A DNA stretch of 64,000 nucleotides from positions 122,223-186,222 of the forward strand of contig VZRG01001490.1 in assembly GCA_013397435.1 (NCBI GenBank), read 5' to 3'. This document shows positions 10,539 to 22,684 of the stretch, piece after piece. Every line of letters starts with the position of its first letter. The stretch's first letter is position 1. The notes below the pieces were generated by a model that did no database searches, had not been told where the DNA came from, and saw only the letters and a program-made list of their open reading frames with translations. Position numbers and translations under genes: made by a program. This DNA comes from Erythrocercus mccallii. Its lineage: Eukaryota > Chordata > Aves > Passeriformes > Dicruridae.

Positions 10539-12230
10539 TGAATTCTTTCTCTGCTGCCTATTTATAAAATACTGTGACAATCTTGAAAATCTTGAGATCA
10601 GTAGAAAGCCATGTAAACTGAAGGAAGCCCCTGGAGAAATGCAGGGGGACTGGATTAGAAACTTAGAGGCGGGAGTTAAAGAGGCAGAGGGAATACAAAA
10701 GCAGCAAGTGCATCTCTGAGTCCAAAACCAGGAACAGAGGCTGAGTCATGGCTGCTATATTTGGTATAAATCCAAGGAAATCATTCCTAAAATAGGTTAA
10801 CAAAATACGAAGAAGCAGAAAAAGGAAATTCCATCTTGAATATAGAGAGAAAAACTCCATATCGGAGAGTTTAACGTGGTAAGGAAAGCCCTGGGGTCAC
10901 CAGCATCCAAAGGGAATGAAATACTGGTGTAGCTGAAGAGGATCTTTGTTCAACATAATCCTGCAATTACAAAAGAGCCACATAAAAATACAACTCCATT
11001 TCCCATCTTGTAATCCAGTCTTTAACACTTGCTTTCACCAGGGAAGAAAAAGCATCCTGTTCTGTTGGGCTTTTTAAGGCTGTGCAGTGTTTGCTCAAAA
11101 AACAAAGTAGGGCTTCAGATGAGCAGCAGGAACTCTGGGGTTTACTTTCCCAGGGGTGATGAGAACAGGGAGTATGTGCAGCCCTGGAATGGTTTGGGAA
11201 CTTTCAACATTCCCAAAAAAAGAGACTCACAGCTGCTCCAGCAGCTTCTGCCCACGACTTCGGATCATTTCCTGCAAAGCTCCTTGGCTGGGTGTTCACA
11301 CATCCTGCGTTGTATCCTACACAACCTGGGCAAATCACTCAGTTCAGAGGCTGGTAATTACAGCTGCACATCTCTTCTGTCTCAGCATCAGCCTTGGGGC
11401 AATCACACATCTTACCCTGCTCTGGCTTGGTATAATCTGATGGCTGTGCCCACATCCCACTTCCCAGGAGAGGGCTGGAAGTTGGGCTGCACCTGGGGTG
11501 GGCTTGGCTCCCTCCTGACCAGGATTTTGGGGTGACTGGGTTAATGAGGTGATCTGCTGGTCCATATCCCATATATCCTACATATTCCTGACAGGTTAGA
11601 GACTTCCTATGGGTCTGTGTATCTCCTGACAGAGCCATCACCAGTCAATCCAAACACATCAACTAACAGAGGTTTCAGCTTAATCCAAAGCTTCTCCATG
11701 GAATTAAACTTGTCCAGATTTCTAAACTATTTCCTTTATTCGGGAAAACCTATGCAATAAATCAGGAATATGGATCTCTGTGAAGCACAAGCACAGGTTT
11801 GAACGGAAGCTACAGACCTGAAGGTGACATTACACATGAAGTTCTACATCTGGTTGAGAGGAAGTCAGGAGAGATGCACTGAACAGGCCCTTCAAGCATC
11901 TAAAAACTTGTTCTCTCTTCAGCAGGGAGGCTGAGGAAAGCCTTCCAGCCAGGGAATCCAGGGAGTGTCACTGCCTGTGCCTTGGCAGCTCCCCACCTCT
12001 CATCGTCAGCAACTGCTGGGTCTCGCTCTGCTCCCTCAGCTGCAAACAGCCTGAAGATGAATCATTATGAATCCCTGAACTTGCAGAATAAGGGATCATT
12101 TTTCCAGCTCCACTTTTCCACAACTCTTAGCTAGCTGGATCAGCAGTACCGCGCCAAGAGCAGGTACTTCAGCCACAGATGCTACAGAGACATTGCCAGG
12201 TTTAAACACGGCAAGATGACAAGGAAGATA
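10539..12230. other. Unique non-coding sequence, nothing recognised
   Basis: A 168-codon open frame at 11029-11535 (plus) overlaps open frames on the other strand and shows no domain. No repeat was found. Confidence 0.4.
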
Positions 12231-12452
12231 CAGAATCCCAGACTGGTTTGGTTGGGAGGGTCCTCAGTGTTCATCCAGTGCCAGCCCCTGCCACCGGCAG
12301 GGCCACCTTCCACTAGCTCAGGTTGCTCCAAACCCCATCCAACCTGGCCTTGGACACTTCCAGGGATCCAGGGGCAGCCACAGCTTCTCTGGGCACCCTG
12401 TGCTAGGACTCACCACCCCCACAGGGAAGAATTTTTTTCCCAGTATCTGGTC
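12231..12452 (-). mobile_element. CR1 LINE 3' portion, antisense
   Basis: It begins CAGAATCCCAGACTGGTTTG and passes through CCCCTGCCACCGGCAGGGCC, CCACTAGCTCAGGTTGCTCC, GGGATCCAGGGGCAGCCACA and CACAGGGAAGAATTTTTTTC. It ends near CAGTATCTGGTCA. The inner part of the family continues in the opposite orientation at 12661, so the two are separate or rearranged insertions. Confidence 0.93.
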
Positions 12453-12660
12453 AGAATCCACTCTTTGTTAGGATAAGTGTGATTTACTTTCTTTTTCACA
12501 CCTCTGTCAATAATCAGTGCAAATTCACAGATTAGCAGATTAGTTCACAGGATTGGAACCACATTAAAAATATCCATAAACTTAAAGCAAAACTCAAAAG
12601 AAATTATAGAGATCTGCCTTGAAAAACAAAGAAATTTGGCTATTCCTAAATGATAGGAAG

Positions 12661-12862
12661 AGGTCACGGAGATGCTCTGAGGGCTGGAGCCCCTCTGCTC
12701 TGGAGCCAGGCTGGAAGAGCTGGGAGTGCTCACCTGGAGAGGAGAAGGCTCTGGGGACACTCAGAGCCCTTGCAGGGCCTAAAGGGGCTCCAGGAGAGCT
12801 GGAGAGGGACTGGAGACAAGGGATAGAGGGACAGGACACAGGGAATGGCTTCAAACTGACAG
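12661..12862 (+). mobile_element. CR1 LINE internal ORF2 fragment, sense, 3' end missing
   Basis: GGGCTGGAGCCCCTCTGCTC, TGGAGCCAGGCTGGAAGAGC, CTCACCTGGAGAGGAGAAGG, GGGCTCCAGGAGAGCTGGAG and GACAGGACACAGGGAATGGC are consecutive ORF2-tail blocks. The copy stops at TTCAAACTGACAGAG, where intact copies continue into the WDIGKE region and 3' UTR. The frame keeps LEPGWKSWECSPGEEKAL and DTGNGFKL. Lack of the 3' end is atypical for a LINE insertion and suggests later deletion or inversion. Confidence 0.9.
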
Positions 12863-13220
12863 AGAGCCATGGAGTCTCAATCCACACTGAGAGCCTCAGA
12901 GCAGCCCATCAACACTTGGCCCCTCTTGCTCCCAGCTTTCCTTGGATCCACGGAGGTGTTTGGGCGGAATGGGCAATTAGAGTATGAGCAAACAGATGGC
13001 TCTATTTGGCAACTTCTTGCAAAGTCAAAACTTCTTGTCATTTTGAGACAAGCCAGGTCTTGTTACAACTAAATGACTCCAGAGTAACTGCTTTCAGGAG
13101 CCTTGGAATAAAGGGATGAAATTTTTCAGGCAGCAGTGTAAGATGGTCAACCAGGTTACACCAATTCAGCTTCCATTGGTTTTTGTAATCTACAGCAGAG
13201 TTGACCATTCCTCACTGTCA
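12863..13220. other. Unique non-coding sequence, nothing recognised
   Basis: Short unique spacer with no recognised feature. Confidence 0.4.
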
Positions 13221-13262
13221 GGATCACAGAATCATCCACAGATTTGGGTTGGAAGGGATCTT
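13221..13262 (-). mobile_element. CR1 LINE 3' terminus, antisense, minimal remnant
   Basis: GGATCACAGAATCATCCACA followed by GATTTGGGTTGGAAGGGATC is the last ~40 bp of CR1 in reverse. Homology is lost after TTTTCAAGG. It is very short, so the call rests on the terminal motif alone. Confidence 0.65.
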
Positions 13263-16200
13263 TTCAAGGTATTTAATGATTGCAGAAAAGATGCATGTTG
13301 AGTAAAGTATTTATATGCTGAGTGTGTCTATTTCCTTTTCATTTTTTATTCAAAATCCCAAAGGTTTTCCACATATGGGCCTTTGGGACCGCAGGGATGC
13401 TGCTGGACTGTTGTACTGCTCCTGAGCTAATCCAGACAAACTTTTAGCAACTTTGAGGGCAGGAACTCCAGTGTACAATTAACCCAACGGTGCTACAATC
13501 AATTCTCATTCTCTTCATTGTGATCTTGGTTCAGAACAGCAAAACAACACCAGAACATACTAAATCAGCCAACTGCATCACTCGGGAGTTCCCTGGGCCA
13601 GAAATCAGCTACAGTTTGAGAAAGGGCCCGTGGCTGTCATGGCTTTGTTGGAATTCACTCCGCCTGATCCCTCAGATTTCTACATCACATCCAAGGCACC
13701 TTGGACAGGGTAAAGTTTCTTTGCTTCACTGAGATGCCAGTTTGGGACAGCTGCAGGAGCTCCCCTATTCCAGAAGTGTTCCAATGCTTTGAGCAGCATA
13801 AACAGTTGATGTTTCCTGGGATGAGACCAGTTGGGATGACCAGTAAACACTGTCCTTTTTAACTGCTGCCAACACGTGTTTCAATGTCTCCTTCTAAATC
13901 GACCAGCACAACCTGAACTTCCAGCAACACAAAACACATGCAGGAATTTTCCACTGGATTTTATGTTCAGCACTGGCCCACGTCACACAAACTACCAGAA
14001 AAACAGACAACACTGCCCAAATCCATCCCTCGTTCACTCATCCATGGAAGGGCACCGTGAACTCACGGCTGATTTCAAAGCCAAAGCTGCTCTTTGCAAT
14101 TCAGATGAGAATCTGGCAAACACCCCTTTTTCCAAAGCATGAATCCTGCTTTTCCACTGCAGTCTCATCACAGATAGAGCCAGCTGGGGGAGAAGTAATT
14201 ATTTGTTTTCTGAAAGACAGGACCTGCATTCTATGCAAATTAATGTTTAAAATACAGTTTTAGGCTAGAGTCTGCAGTTTAGTGATGCCACCTCAGAGAA
14301 TGTTCCTTCCCAACCTGTCACTACACCAGGTGAGTTCTGGCAGCTCATTTAATGCAGAACTAGAAGAAAATTTGATTCTTTAACCTGAATTTAATATTCA
14401 TAATTAGGTTTTAACTTCAAAATGAGTTAAAGATGAAAACCAATTTAAAAATGTAATTCCAAGAATATATTTACTTATGGTTTTTAAGCCATTCCAAGGC
14501 CAGAGTTCTCTGGGTACCTATACCAGGAGCATATCCTACAGGGTATTTACCAAGAAATTCCAGGGGATTTCTAGTTATTACAGAAAGACAATCAGACCTG
14601 ACAACTCCCTTTTCAAAGGCTTCCTGAAACACAGGTGACAGAGCTGGGAATTATTCTGGGAGAGGGATTTAGCACCAGTAGAGTTACAAAAGGCATTCCA
14701 ACATCCTGGGATTCAGCATCCTAATGGCACCAAGAGGCTTTGCCAGCCCCAAAGAAAAAAAATAATACAGCAGCACCCCCACCAGCGGCACAGTGTCTTC
14801 CCTAGTTACTCTCACCACAGTCACCTCAAAAAAGAGGAATTTTCAGGCTAAGTCAGCAGCTTAAGGCACTTCAAATTCTCTTTTTCTTTCCCCAGCTTCC
14901 CGCAGATTTCTCTTATGATGTCTTTCCCAGCCAAGAACAGCAAATGGAAATCTGCTCCACATCCGTGTGAGATAATGGTCTAATACAAGTGGAAAGTATT
15001 TCCTTATACCAGGAGAAAACAGCCATCAACAAGACAAATAGGTGGAATTGCTCATTCCTAAGTGTTCCCGGATGAGTAGGAAAAGGAAAAAAAAGATATT
15101 CTGGCTCTCCCTGAAACACATCTGAACGATATCACTTCTCCTGCATTTCAGAATCAAACAAACTGCCATCATAAGCCACACATGGTGTTCCTAACTTGGG
15201 AATATTGTACATTCCCTGCTTTATTTTGGGATTTCTGATGTATTTTTCCAATAGCAAGAGCTGTGTTTACCGTGAAGACTCTGAGGGCTGAGCATGCCAT
15301 CAGTCATCCGGAAATTCTGCAAACAAACAGCACTTCAGGTCTTCCCTGCCAAGAATAAAATCTTATTTGGGACAGGGAAAAAGCCAATGTTCTCTAAAAT
15401 GAGTAGGGTGACATAGAAATTTGCATCTTTTCACAGGAGGATTTAAAATATGGATCATTTCATGTAAGAAGAGTCCAAAGGTGGGAAAATTAAAGGCAAC
15501 AGACTCTGCTTGTGGTCTGCTTGAGGAATGTGAGAGAACCTCCAAAAAATGGGAGAACAAGAGAGCAGGGAGGAGGAGGCTCAGTGGAAAACAAAATAAG
15601 AGGAAGCAAATGAGTCAAAATCCAAACCAAGAAGAGCTTAAACAAAACTACAGAAAACCTTAAACAAGTTAGAAAGTAAAAATAGCAAATACAGATCTGC
15701 TCCATGTTTATCCCAAGTATGGAAAGACTGGACATTTCCAGAGAACTTCATGAGGGAAGAGAAGGCAAATATATACTAAAGTCAATAAAACCAAATATTG
15801 TTTACTTTAAAAGTCAGGGAAAACTTAGAATGCCCTGACCATGATGTGTTTGAAAATGCTTTATCGCATTCAAATCACTCGCTGTGTAACAGCACAAGAC
15901 TTGTCCTTATCTTTAACAAGTGTCCTAACGATTATCATGGAATTAGCCAATGTCTCCTTTCCCATGAAGCAAAGTGGCTGGAATGCTGCAGTGCCCTCAT
16001 TCAGATAAACAGACACAGCATGGGAAGCAAAATAACTCAGCCCAAATCCTTCAATTGTGGCTAAAGAGTCCAAAACTGGGGAATAAACCACCACAAAAAG
16101 CTACTTACAAAAGCCCCAGTGACACATTGTTAAAAAAATTAAAGTTATAGGACAACAGGAAAAGGGAATATTATGGATTAGGGAGCAGTTAAGCAGTAGG

Positions 16201-16683
16201 AAATAGCCTGTATTAAACATGGGATTTTCAGACTCCCGAAAGGATGACAGCAAGGTGCTCCCAGAGCCTTTACAGGGACCAGCAGTGGACACTGGGAAAG
16301 AGACAGAAGAGACAAAGCAATGTTTGTGGAGAATAAATTATTCATAATAGTCATAATTAAGCTGGGAGATTCAGAGAGCCCTGAGAGAAGCGCAAAGAGT
16401 GAAATCATCTGCTGAGAGATGCAAGGTAATGTGTGTGTGCTGAATAAAATAAATCCTGCTCCTATTGCAGTGGCTGATGGTTTAGAAAGATCCCACAGAA
16501 GCAATTTTTGGCTATCCAAAAATCACTTATGATGCAGCTTCGGAAATGCTTGATTGAATGCTGTAATATTTGTATCCATGCAATGAAAATGAAATGGCCA
16601 AAAGATTAAAAAATGCACTAAACACTGCATTTGTTTGGTTTTTTTCAATCAACAGCATTTCTGAGTTAAACTCCAGTGCATGA
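13263..16683. other. Unique non-coding sequence, 3.4 kb without recognised repeats
   Basis: No CR1, other repeat family, RNA gene or exon was recognised. AT-rich patches occur near 14340-14480. A purine-rich frame at 15421-15663 has no domain. Confidence 0.45.
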
Positions 16684-16993
16684 AGGGCCTCCAAGAGAGC
16701 TGGAGAGAGCTTGGAGAGAGGACTCTCCAAGAGAGCTGGGACAAGGGATGGAGGGACAGGACACAGGGAATGGCTTCTCACTGCCACAGGGCAGGATTAG
16801 ATGGGATATTGGGAAGGAATTGTTCCCTGTGAGGCTGGGGAGGCCCTGGCACAGGGTGCCCAGAGAAGCTGTCACTGCCCCTGGATCCCTGGCAGGGTCC
16901 AAGACCAGGCTGGACAGGGCTTGAAGCCAGCAGGGATGGAACTGGTTGGGTTTTCAAGTCCTTTCCCACCCAAACCCTCCTGGGATTTTCTAA
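16684..16993 (+). mobile_element. CR1 LINE 3' portion, sense, with internal duplication
   Basis: The standard blocks follow in order: GGACAGGACACAGGGAATGG, GATGGGATATTGGGAAGGAA, GGCCCTGGCACAGGGTGCCC, CCCCTGGATCCCTGG. The 3' end TCCCACCCAAACCCTCCTGG is degenerate. The frame retains DTGNGFSLPQGRIRWDIGKE, a good match to the ORF2 carboxy terminus. Near its 5' end CTCCAAGAGAGCTGG occurs twice (from about 16689 and 16724), flanking a hairpin described separately. Confidence 0.93.
16710..16731. repeat. Perfect 9-bp inverted repeat with 4-nt loop inside CR1
   Basis: CTTGGAGAG at 16710-16718 and CTCTCCAAG at 16723-16731 are exact reverse complements separated by AGGA. The duplication of CTCCAAGAGAGCTGG around it suggests a template jump or inversion during insertion of the host CR1 copy. 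Confidence 0.9.
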
Positions 16994-17126
16994 AATACAA
17001 AGGTGGTTTGGAGTGTTACTTCGATCAGGTGGCATCACAGGAACAAAACAATCTGAGACAAGAATGACATTTGAAACTGGTTTGGTTCTTAAAAGTCACC
17101 TGGAACTCAGCTCTGGAGTCTTCCAG

Positions 17127-17420
17127 ACCACAGAATTACCAGATGGGTGAGGCTGGAAGGGACCACGGTGGCTCATCTGGTGCCACCTCTCTGCTCCAGC
17201 AGGGCCATCCCAGAGCACAGGACAGTGTCCAGATGGCTCTGGAATATCCCCAGTGAGGAGACTCCACACCTCTCTGGGTGACGTGTTCATGTGTGATCAC
17301 TGCCCAGGGCAGAAGTTCTGCCTCATGTGCACGTGAACTTCTTGGGCTTCAGTTCCTGCCCCTTCCTCTGGCGCCATTGCTGGGCCCCACGGAGCAGATG
17401 TGGAACATCCTTTCCCAGAT
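17127..17420 (-). mobile_element. CR1 LINE 3' portion, antisense, classic older family
   Basis: CACAGAATTACCAGATGGGT, GAGGCTGGAAGGGACCACGG, CTCTGCTCCAGCAGGGCCAT, CAGGACAGTGTCCAGATGGC, GGAATATCCCCAGTGAGGAG, ACTCCACACCTCTCTGGGTG and GCAGAAGTTCTGCCTCATGT match the order of the classic avian CR1 (GAGGCTGGAAGGGACCTC ... GTCCAGATGGCTTTTGAATA). This family differs clearly from the GC-rich copies. It is well preserved over ~290 bp. Confidence 0.9.
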
Positions 17421-19187
17421 GCACCTTTACATTTTAATTCCCTCTGCTTTAAATTCATCAGCCTGTAAAAACATTTAAGAGCCAGAAAAACTCATTTGCG
17501 TCTGTTCTGAGGCTGACCCTCATTTGTGTGAGCCACGGCAGAGCAATACAAAAACTGGATCATAAACCTAGCATTTGGGTTTTCTTTTTTAAAACCACAC
17601 CTATTTCATAGGTGGGAACTGGAAAAGGATAAAGAAAATGGCACAAAAGATGACAATGGTGACAAGAACTGAAGGCTCAGCTCTGTGTGTGGGCTTCTGA
17701 GGAAAAAGCAGAATCAAAGGAGCAGACGAGAGGACCTCTATAAAAACACACACAGTGGAAGGCAGAGCCACAGGGAATCCTGCAATGCTCTCCTTGCACT
17801 GGCAGCAAGCTCTGGAGCAGGGCAATGAGAACAAGGACAATGTACGTGTAAGGAAAAATTTCTCCTCTCATTTCACCAACAGATATTGCTACTATAAACT
17901 GATTTAGTTAAATTATCAAGAGAAAAGGGATGATCTTACACTGCCCACTCTGCTCACATTATTGCTCATCCCCACGCCTCAATGAGGTGCTGAAGGCAGC
18001 ACGTCACAACAATTTCTCTAAGCAGTATTTGACTGATAACCTCCCATGTCCAAGCAATTCTGATTTTTTTTTTAAATCAACATTAGCACCAGTCAATTCC
18101 TACATAGCATTCAGCTGGGATCCTGCAGACACAAAACCTTCATAAAACAAAATGCTTTCTTTTTCCCCAATGAATTATTTTAAGGTCGCGAAAGGAATTT
18201 CTTTTTTCCTCGTAAAGCAAGTTGTCTTTTTGTTTGAGGAAAAAGAATACACGTTTCCTCTTGTGTAGAGATATTCTGACTGCATTACAGAGATCCTGCT
18301 GATGCACTTACCGTGCCAAATAACCCTCAGGAAAATGAATTTTTCAGACAGTAAAATATATGGATTAACAGTTTAGAACACCCACACCCACTCTGTAATC
18401 CCCAGGGCTAAACCCAACAAATTCCTAGGCTTGTTAATTAGCTCACATGCAGGAATGCAATGCCATGGATGCAATAATGTGCAGTCAGGATGTGTTTTAT
18501 CAGCTCTGGGGCTCCGACAACAATGCAGCGCCTTGGCAGAGCGCCGTGAATTCTGACTGAAGGCTCTCCAGCCCGGCCCGCTGGAGCTGCATGTGACAAA
18601 TAAAGCAATAATTCACAACTGAACTGCAGTGAGATGCTCTGGCAGGCCACGAGCACCGTGGGGATGGGAATTTGCCATTCCTGCACTCTGGCAGCTGGGG
18701 GAAGGGAGCCCAAGGGTGCGCTGGTGACACTCTGGGGTCATTGTTCCACCACAAGAGGAGCAGAAATGGAGAGGAAGAATAATGGGGAATGAGCTGCAGT
18801 GGTCTTCCCATACAACACAGTCACACCCAATTACTGTCCCCAGTCTGCAAACTCTCTGCCTGTAATCCTTTTTAAACTAACAAGGTTTCTCACTCTGAAA
18901 TCCAACGTTATTTCAACATTAAATGCAAAACACTTAGGGGCTCCAGCCTGAGTCCACCAGAGGAACCAAAGCTATTAGCTTCTAAATCTCTACCCAAGTC
19001 TTTAATGAACTGGTAAAATAATCCTCGAGCAGCACCTGGGAACAACAGTAAACCCCTTTATTTGTAACTTCTGATGAATAATCAGCTTTTTTCCAGGCAC
19101 TTTTGCTGAAGAAACACCTTTCAAACCTGACCTACCCAAAGACAAGGCAACAGCAGCTCCACAAATGTAGAGTGCTGCTTGTTTCCA
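17421..19187. other. Unique sequence with a small GC-richer patch at 18.51-18.66 kb
   Basis: No repeat or exon was recognised. About 18512-18660 has around eight CpG dinucleotides, in segments such as AGCGCCTTGGCAGAGCGCCG and CCCGGCCCGCTGG, against a CpG-poor background. An AATAAA lies at 18599-18604. No open frame of note spans it. Confidence 0.4.
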
Positions 19188-19281
19188 GAGAATCCCAGAG
19201 TGGTTTGAGTTGGAAGGGGCCTTAAAGCCCATCTCATTCCCATGCCCATCCATGAGCAGGGACACCTTCCACTAGACCCAG
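19188..19281 (-). mobile_element. CR1 LINE 3' terminus, antisense
   Basis: AGAATCCCAGAGTGGTTTGA, GTTGGAAGGGGCCTTAAAGC, CCATCCATGAGCAGGGACAC and CTTCCACTAGACCCAG give the terminal ~95 bp of the dominant CR1 type in reverse. Confidence 0.88.
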
Positions 19282-19693
19282 ATGAAGTCTGAGAAGAGCT
19301 TAGAGAAGAAACTAGGAATTCCATTTTCAGGTGGCCTCACAAGTTATAAGAAATTAATTATCCCCCATTTGCCATAGCCCTCAGACCAAGACACCTTTCA
19401 TTGATGAATGACTTTTTAGGGAGAGAATCCTGGACAGAAATCCTGCTGATAAGGTCTTGCATAAATATAGAACAAACTGAAAGTGCAGTTACTGACTTCC
19501 AGCCCCGTTCTGCTTTTTGAACTTTGCAATCTTGACATTAAAGATGTCTTATTTTTAACTTGAAATGACACACTCAGCTGTACAGAACACACAAAACACA
19601 GTGATTCTCCTTGTTCCCAGCTGTGACAGCCAGAAGGACTGACAGACAGGCACGAGGAGCACACTGAAGTGCCAAGCAATTATCAGCCACAGT

Positions 19694-19848
19694 GTCCTGA
19701 CAGGAGGGGGCAGCTGGGGGAGTTGGGCTCTGTTCCCAGGGAAAATTTCTTCCCCAAAAGGATTGTCCAGCTCTGGCACAGCTGCTCAGGCCAAGGGTGG
19801 AGTCCTCATCCCTGGAGGGATTTAAAAGCCATGTGGATGTGGCTCTGA
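19694..19848 (+). mobile_element. CR1 LINE internal fragment, sense, old family
   Basis: TGACAGGAGGGGGCAGCTGG and GGGCTCTGTTCCCAGGGAA correspond to the 'GAGCCAGGTGGGGGTCGGCTCTGCTCCCAGGGAA' block. CAGCTCTGGCACAGCTGCTC and CATCCCTGGAGGGATTTAAA correspond to the following blocks. The copy at 51282-51656 shows the same layout in full. Here the segment between the first two blocks is shortened and the terminus is not recognisable. Confidence 0.75.
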
Positions 19849-22394
19849 GCAGCATCTCACCTACCTGCAGACCCATGCCAGCCACGGGACTCAGTGTGAG
19901 GCTGAGCATGGCCAGCACCTTCATGGATCTGACGTCAATTCCTCATGGATGTTGACAAACTGGGAAAAGCATTTTACACCTGTGAGAGAATCCTTGAAGT
20001 AAAGAACACTATTTTCACACTTTAATACTAAAAATGGACAATATATGTGTGTAAGGGACTCCAAAATGAGAGAACTTTGGGCAGAAGGAATTTGTGATTT
20101 TGCTCTGCTATCAAATTGTCTTCAGTTTTCCCAGGCTGTTTGTACCTAACCTCTCCATTACACAACCAGATCACATCCAAGGCTAAACAGCATCCTAATG
20201 ATCTCTCATTAGCTAAACTTCCCAGCAGAACACTTCCAAAGAAAGAAGAGGTCAAAACCTGCCATCAGTAAAAGAAAATTTCAAAGGAGCAAGGAATCAG
20301 CTAAATTGTTACTTTTCCTACTCCAAACCTGTAGCTTGTAAGGGCCCACTCCCCCATGGAAAAGCTGCAAAATGTGGACCCAAAGAAAGGCATTAAATAA
20401 CCATAAAAGAAATATAAAAGTTTAGGAACAGCTGCTGTGTAATATCTCCTGACTGGATACAGCATGAATATGGGAAAAAAAGAGACTTTAAATGCTTGGT
20501 CTGTACAGCAGCAAGAACTCACTTACCCTGTTTCATTGACTCTGCTCCAAAGGGGCACAGACCACCTACTCCCAAATTGGACACACCCATCCCAAATTGT
20601 ATGGGGGATTTCACCCACTGAGCCATGGCAGATTAGGAGGCTTTGAGAACAATTATGTGGGATGAAAAGGAGAGAGGGGGAGCCCTCAGCCTTGAATGAG
20701 CACGTGGAACACCAATGTCTAGACAGTGCTGACACCTTTGTCTTTGGGGAGAGGGATTAGGGAAACAATCTGGCTGTGCTGTCCCTTGTTTGATATGAAA
20801 CCAGAAGACACTTTGGGCTAAAGGCCTGGCCTTGTTCCAAAAACCACTTTATTATGAAGGAGCTGAAGAAAAAGAGGTCTGTAAGAGTGAGAGTGAGGTT
20901 TCTGCCTGGCAGTCACAGCAATTAAAGGAGCTGCCTTGATGAGGAGGAAAAAACCATCTGAATAAAACTCAAAGCCTCAAAAGAGCAGGAGAAAGTAACT
21001 TGAAGAGTAGGTCAAGCCTCCCGAGGGGATTACCTTTCCAGTTTGAGACTTAATGCTGGAGACATGCTTGGAAAAGCTGACCAGTGAGATCCTGCTGATC
21101 CCATGGGTGACCCCGTAACGTCTGAATGCTCCAGCACAAGTCAAGTGTTAAAAGGGAATGTGGAAAACCGTGTGAATTAGGATCAAAACTGGCAGAACTA
21201 GAAGGTTCCTTCTCTTTCTTCCACCCTCCCTTTCTCCTTTCCTTCCTCACTATGAGATTGCTGGGTTAAACTGTGTCTCATCAAATCCCAGATCACATAA
21301 GAAACTTGAAAGATCCACTTCAAAGAGCTACTTTGGCAAACAAAGCATTTAAGTCAATTTAATGCTTCTCATACTGGAAAGAACCACTTCCTTCAATGGG
21401 AAAGGAAAACAAATAATGGAGAGACAAAGCTGGCAACATTTGTGGGAGCTGGGAATAACCAAGGCCAGGCTGTGGCTGTGAAGAGATGGGGAGCTCACAC
21501 TTCCCTGGCTGTTCCAGTGCTTCCAACATGATGGACTTCTCTCCAAGGATGTGCTGACTGAGAGTGAAAAACTAAACTGAAGCTCAAAGGCTTTCACTCT
21601 TACCCAAAAATCCATCTGCCAAACACGGCATATGTTGGAAACACACTGCCCCAAGGACTTGGATGTGTTCAGGAAAGACAGGAGGGAATACAGCTCTTAA
21701 ATACCTCCATGACTAAAGATATTTGTCATTTCAGATCTATGCTGCTGTTAGGAACCAATTTTTGCTAAAAATGTGTTTTAAAGGCAGCTCCCATCTCCCT
21801 GAATATCCAGAGGATATTTCCAGTTCAATACTTCATTGTCCTACAGTACCACCATCATCTCTCCAGGCGTGCAGAAAGAAGGGAGAAGGAACCTTTTAGT
21901 TCTGCCAGGAAATTAAAGCAGAGCTGGAGGATCCAACTGTTGGCTCCTTAAGGACAAGATGGGATGGAAACCCAATCTAACCCTCTTTTTATGGAGCAGT
22001 TAATGTGATAATATCTAAGAGAGATGGAAACTTTATATAGACAGAGGGAAATCTTAATTCTCAAGCAGACCAGAGGCAATTACCAAAATTATAGCAATGG
22101 AATTGTTTTTTTGCAGTCAAGCATAATTATGGAAAATCTATTGGAAAGAAAGCTTAGGCTATGATTTGCATTTCAATTAATTTTCAGACTTTTGTATGGA
22201 GAATTGATGGCCAGAATTGGGAAGGAACTACCATACACTGAAATATACTCATCAACGTTATAATATAGGATTTCCAAGGGTACAACACAGACAGTGTTCC
22301 AAGATTTAGGGGTTTTGGGGTTTTTTCCCATTAGCCTGTAGAAAATGGATAAAGTTGTAGAGGAAAAGAAAAAACCACCAGTGCTAACAGCTGG
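19849..22394. other. Unique non-coding sequence, nothing recognised
   Basis: Mostly featureless AT-leaning DNA. A weak CR1-like stretch near 21630-21680 was considered and rejected. A T-rich run, GGGGTTTTGGGGTTTTTTCC, lies near 22310-22330. Confidence 0.4.
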
Positions 22395-22684
22395 ATCTAC
22401 TGGGTGGTACAATAGAATGAGAGGCAACTGGAAAAAGCTGGAATGAAGGAAGTTCCACCTGAATGAGAGGAAGAACTTTACTGTGAGGTGACCAAGCACT
22501 GGAACAGGCTGCCCAGAGGGGGTGTGGAGTCTCCTTCCCTGGGGATAGTCAAAATCCTCAACCCCAAGGATTGCGGACACAATCCTGGGTTACCTGCCCT
22601 TGGAAATCCTGCTTGAGCTGTGAGGTTGGGCTAGACAACCTTGGTGTCCCTTCCAACCCCAGCCATTACGGGATTCTGGGATTC
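22395..22684 (+). mobile_element. CR1 LINE 3' portion, sense, classic family
   Basis: ACAATAGAATGAGAGGCAAC, GGAAGTTCCACCTGAATGAG, AGGAAGAACTTTACTGTGAG, CACTGGAACAGGCTGCCCAG, GGTGTGGAGTCTCCTTCC and TGAGGTTGGGCTAGACAACC, ending CCTTCCAACCCCAGCCATTA then CGGGATTCTGGGATTCAT. This is the classic chicken-type CR1 ORF2 tail and 3' UTR. It is the sense counterpart of the family at 17127-17420. Confidence 0.93.

Noticed and set aside
21630..21680. CR1-like phrase GGAAACACACTGCCCCAAGG
   Set aside because: Only one weak block matches, with no terminus or neighbouring blocks in order.
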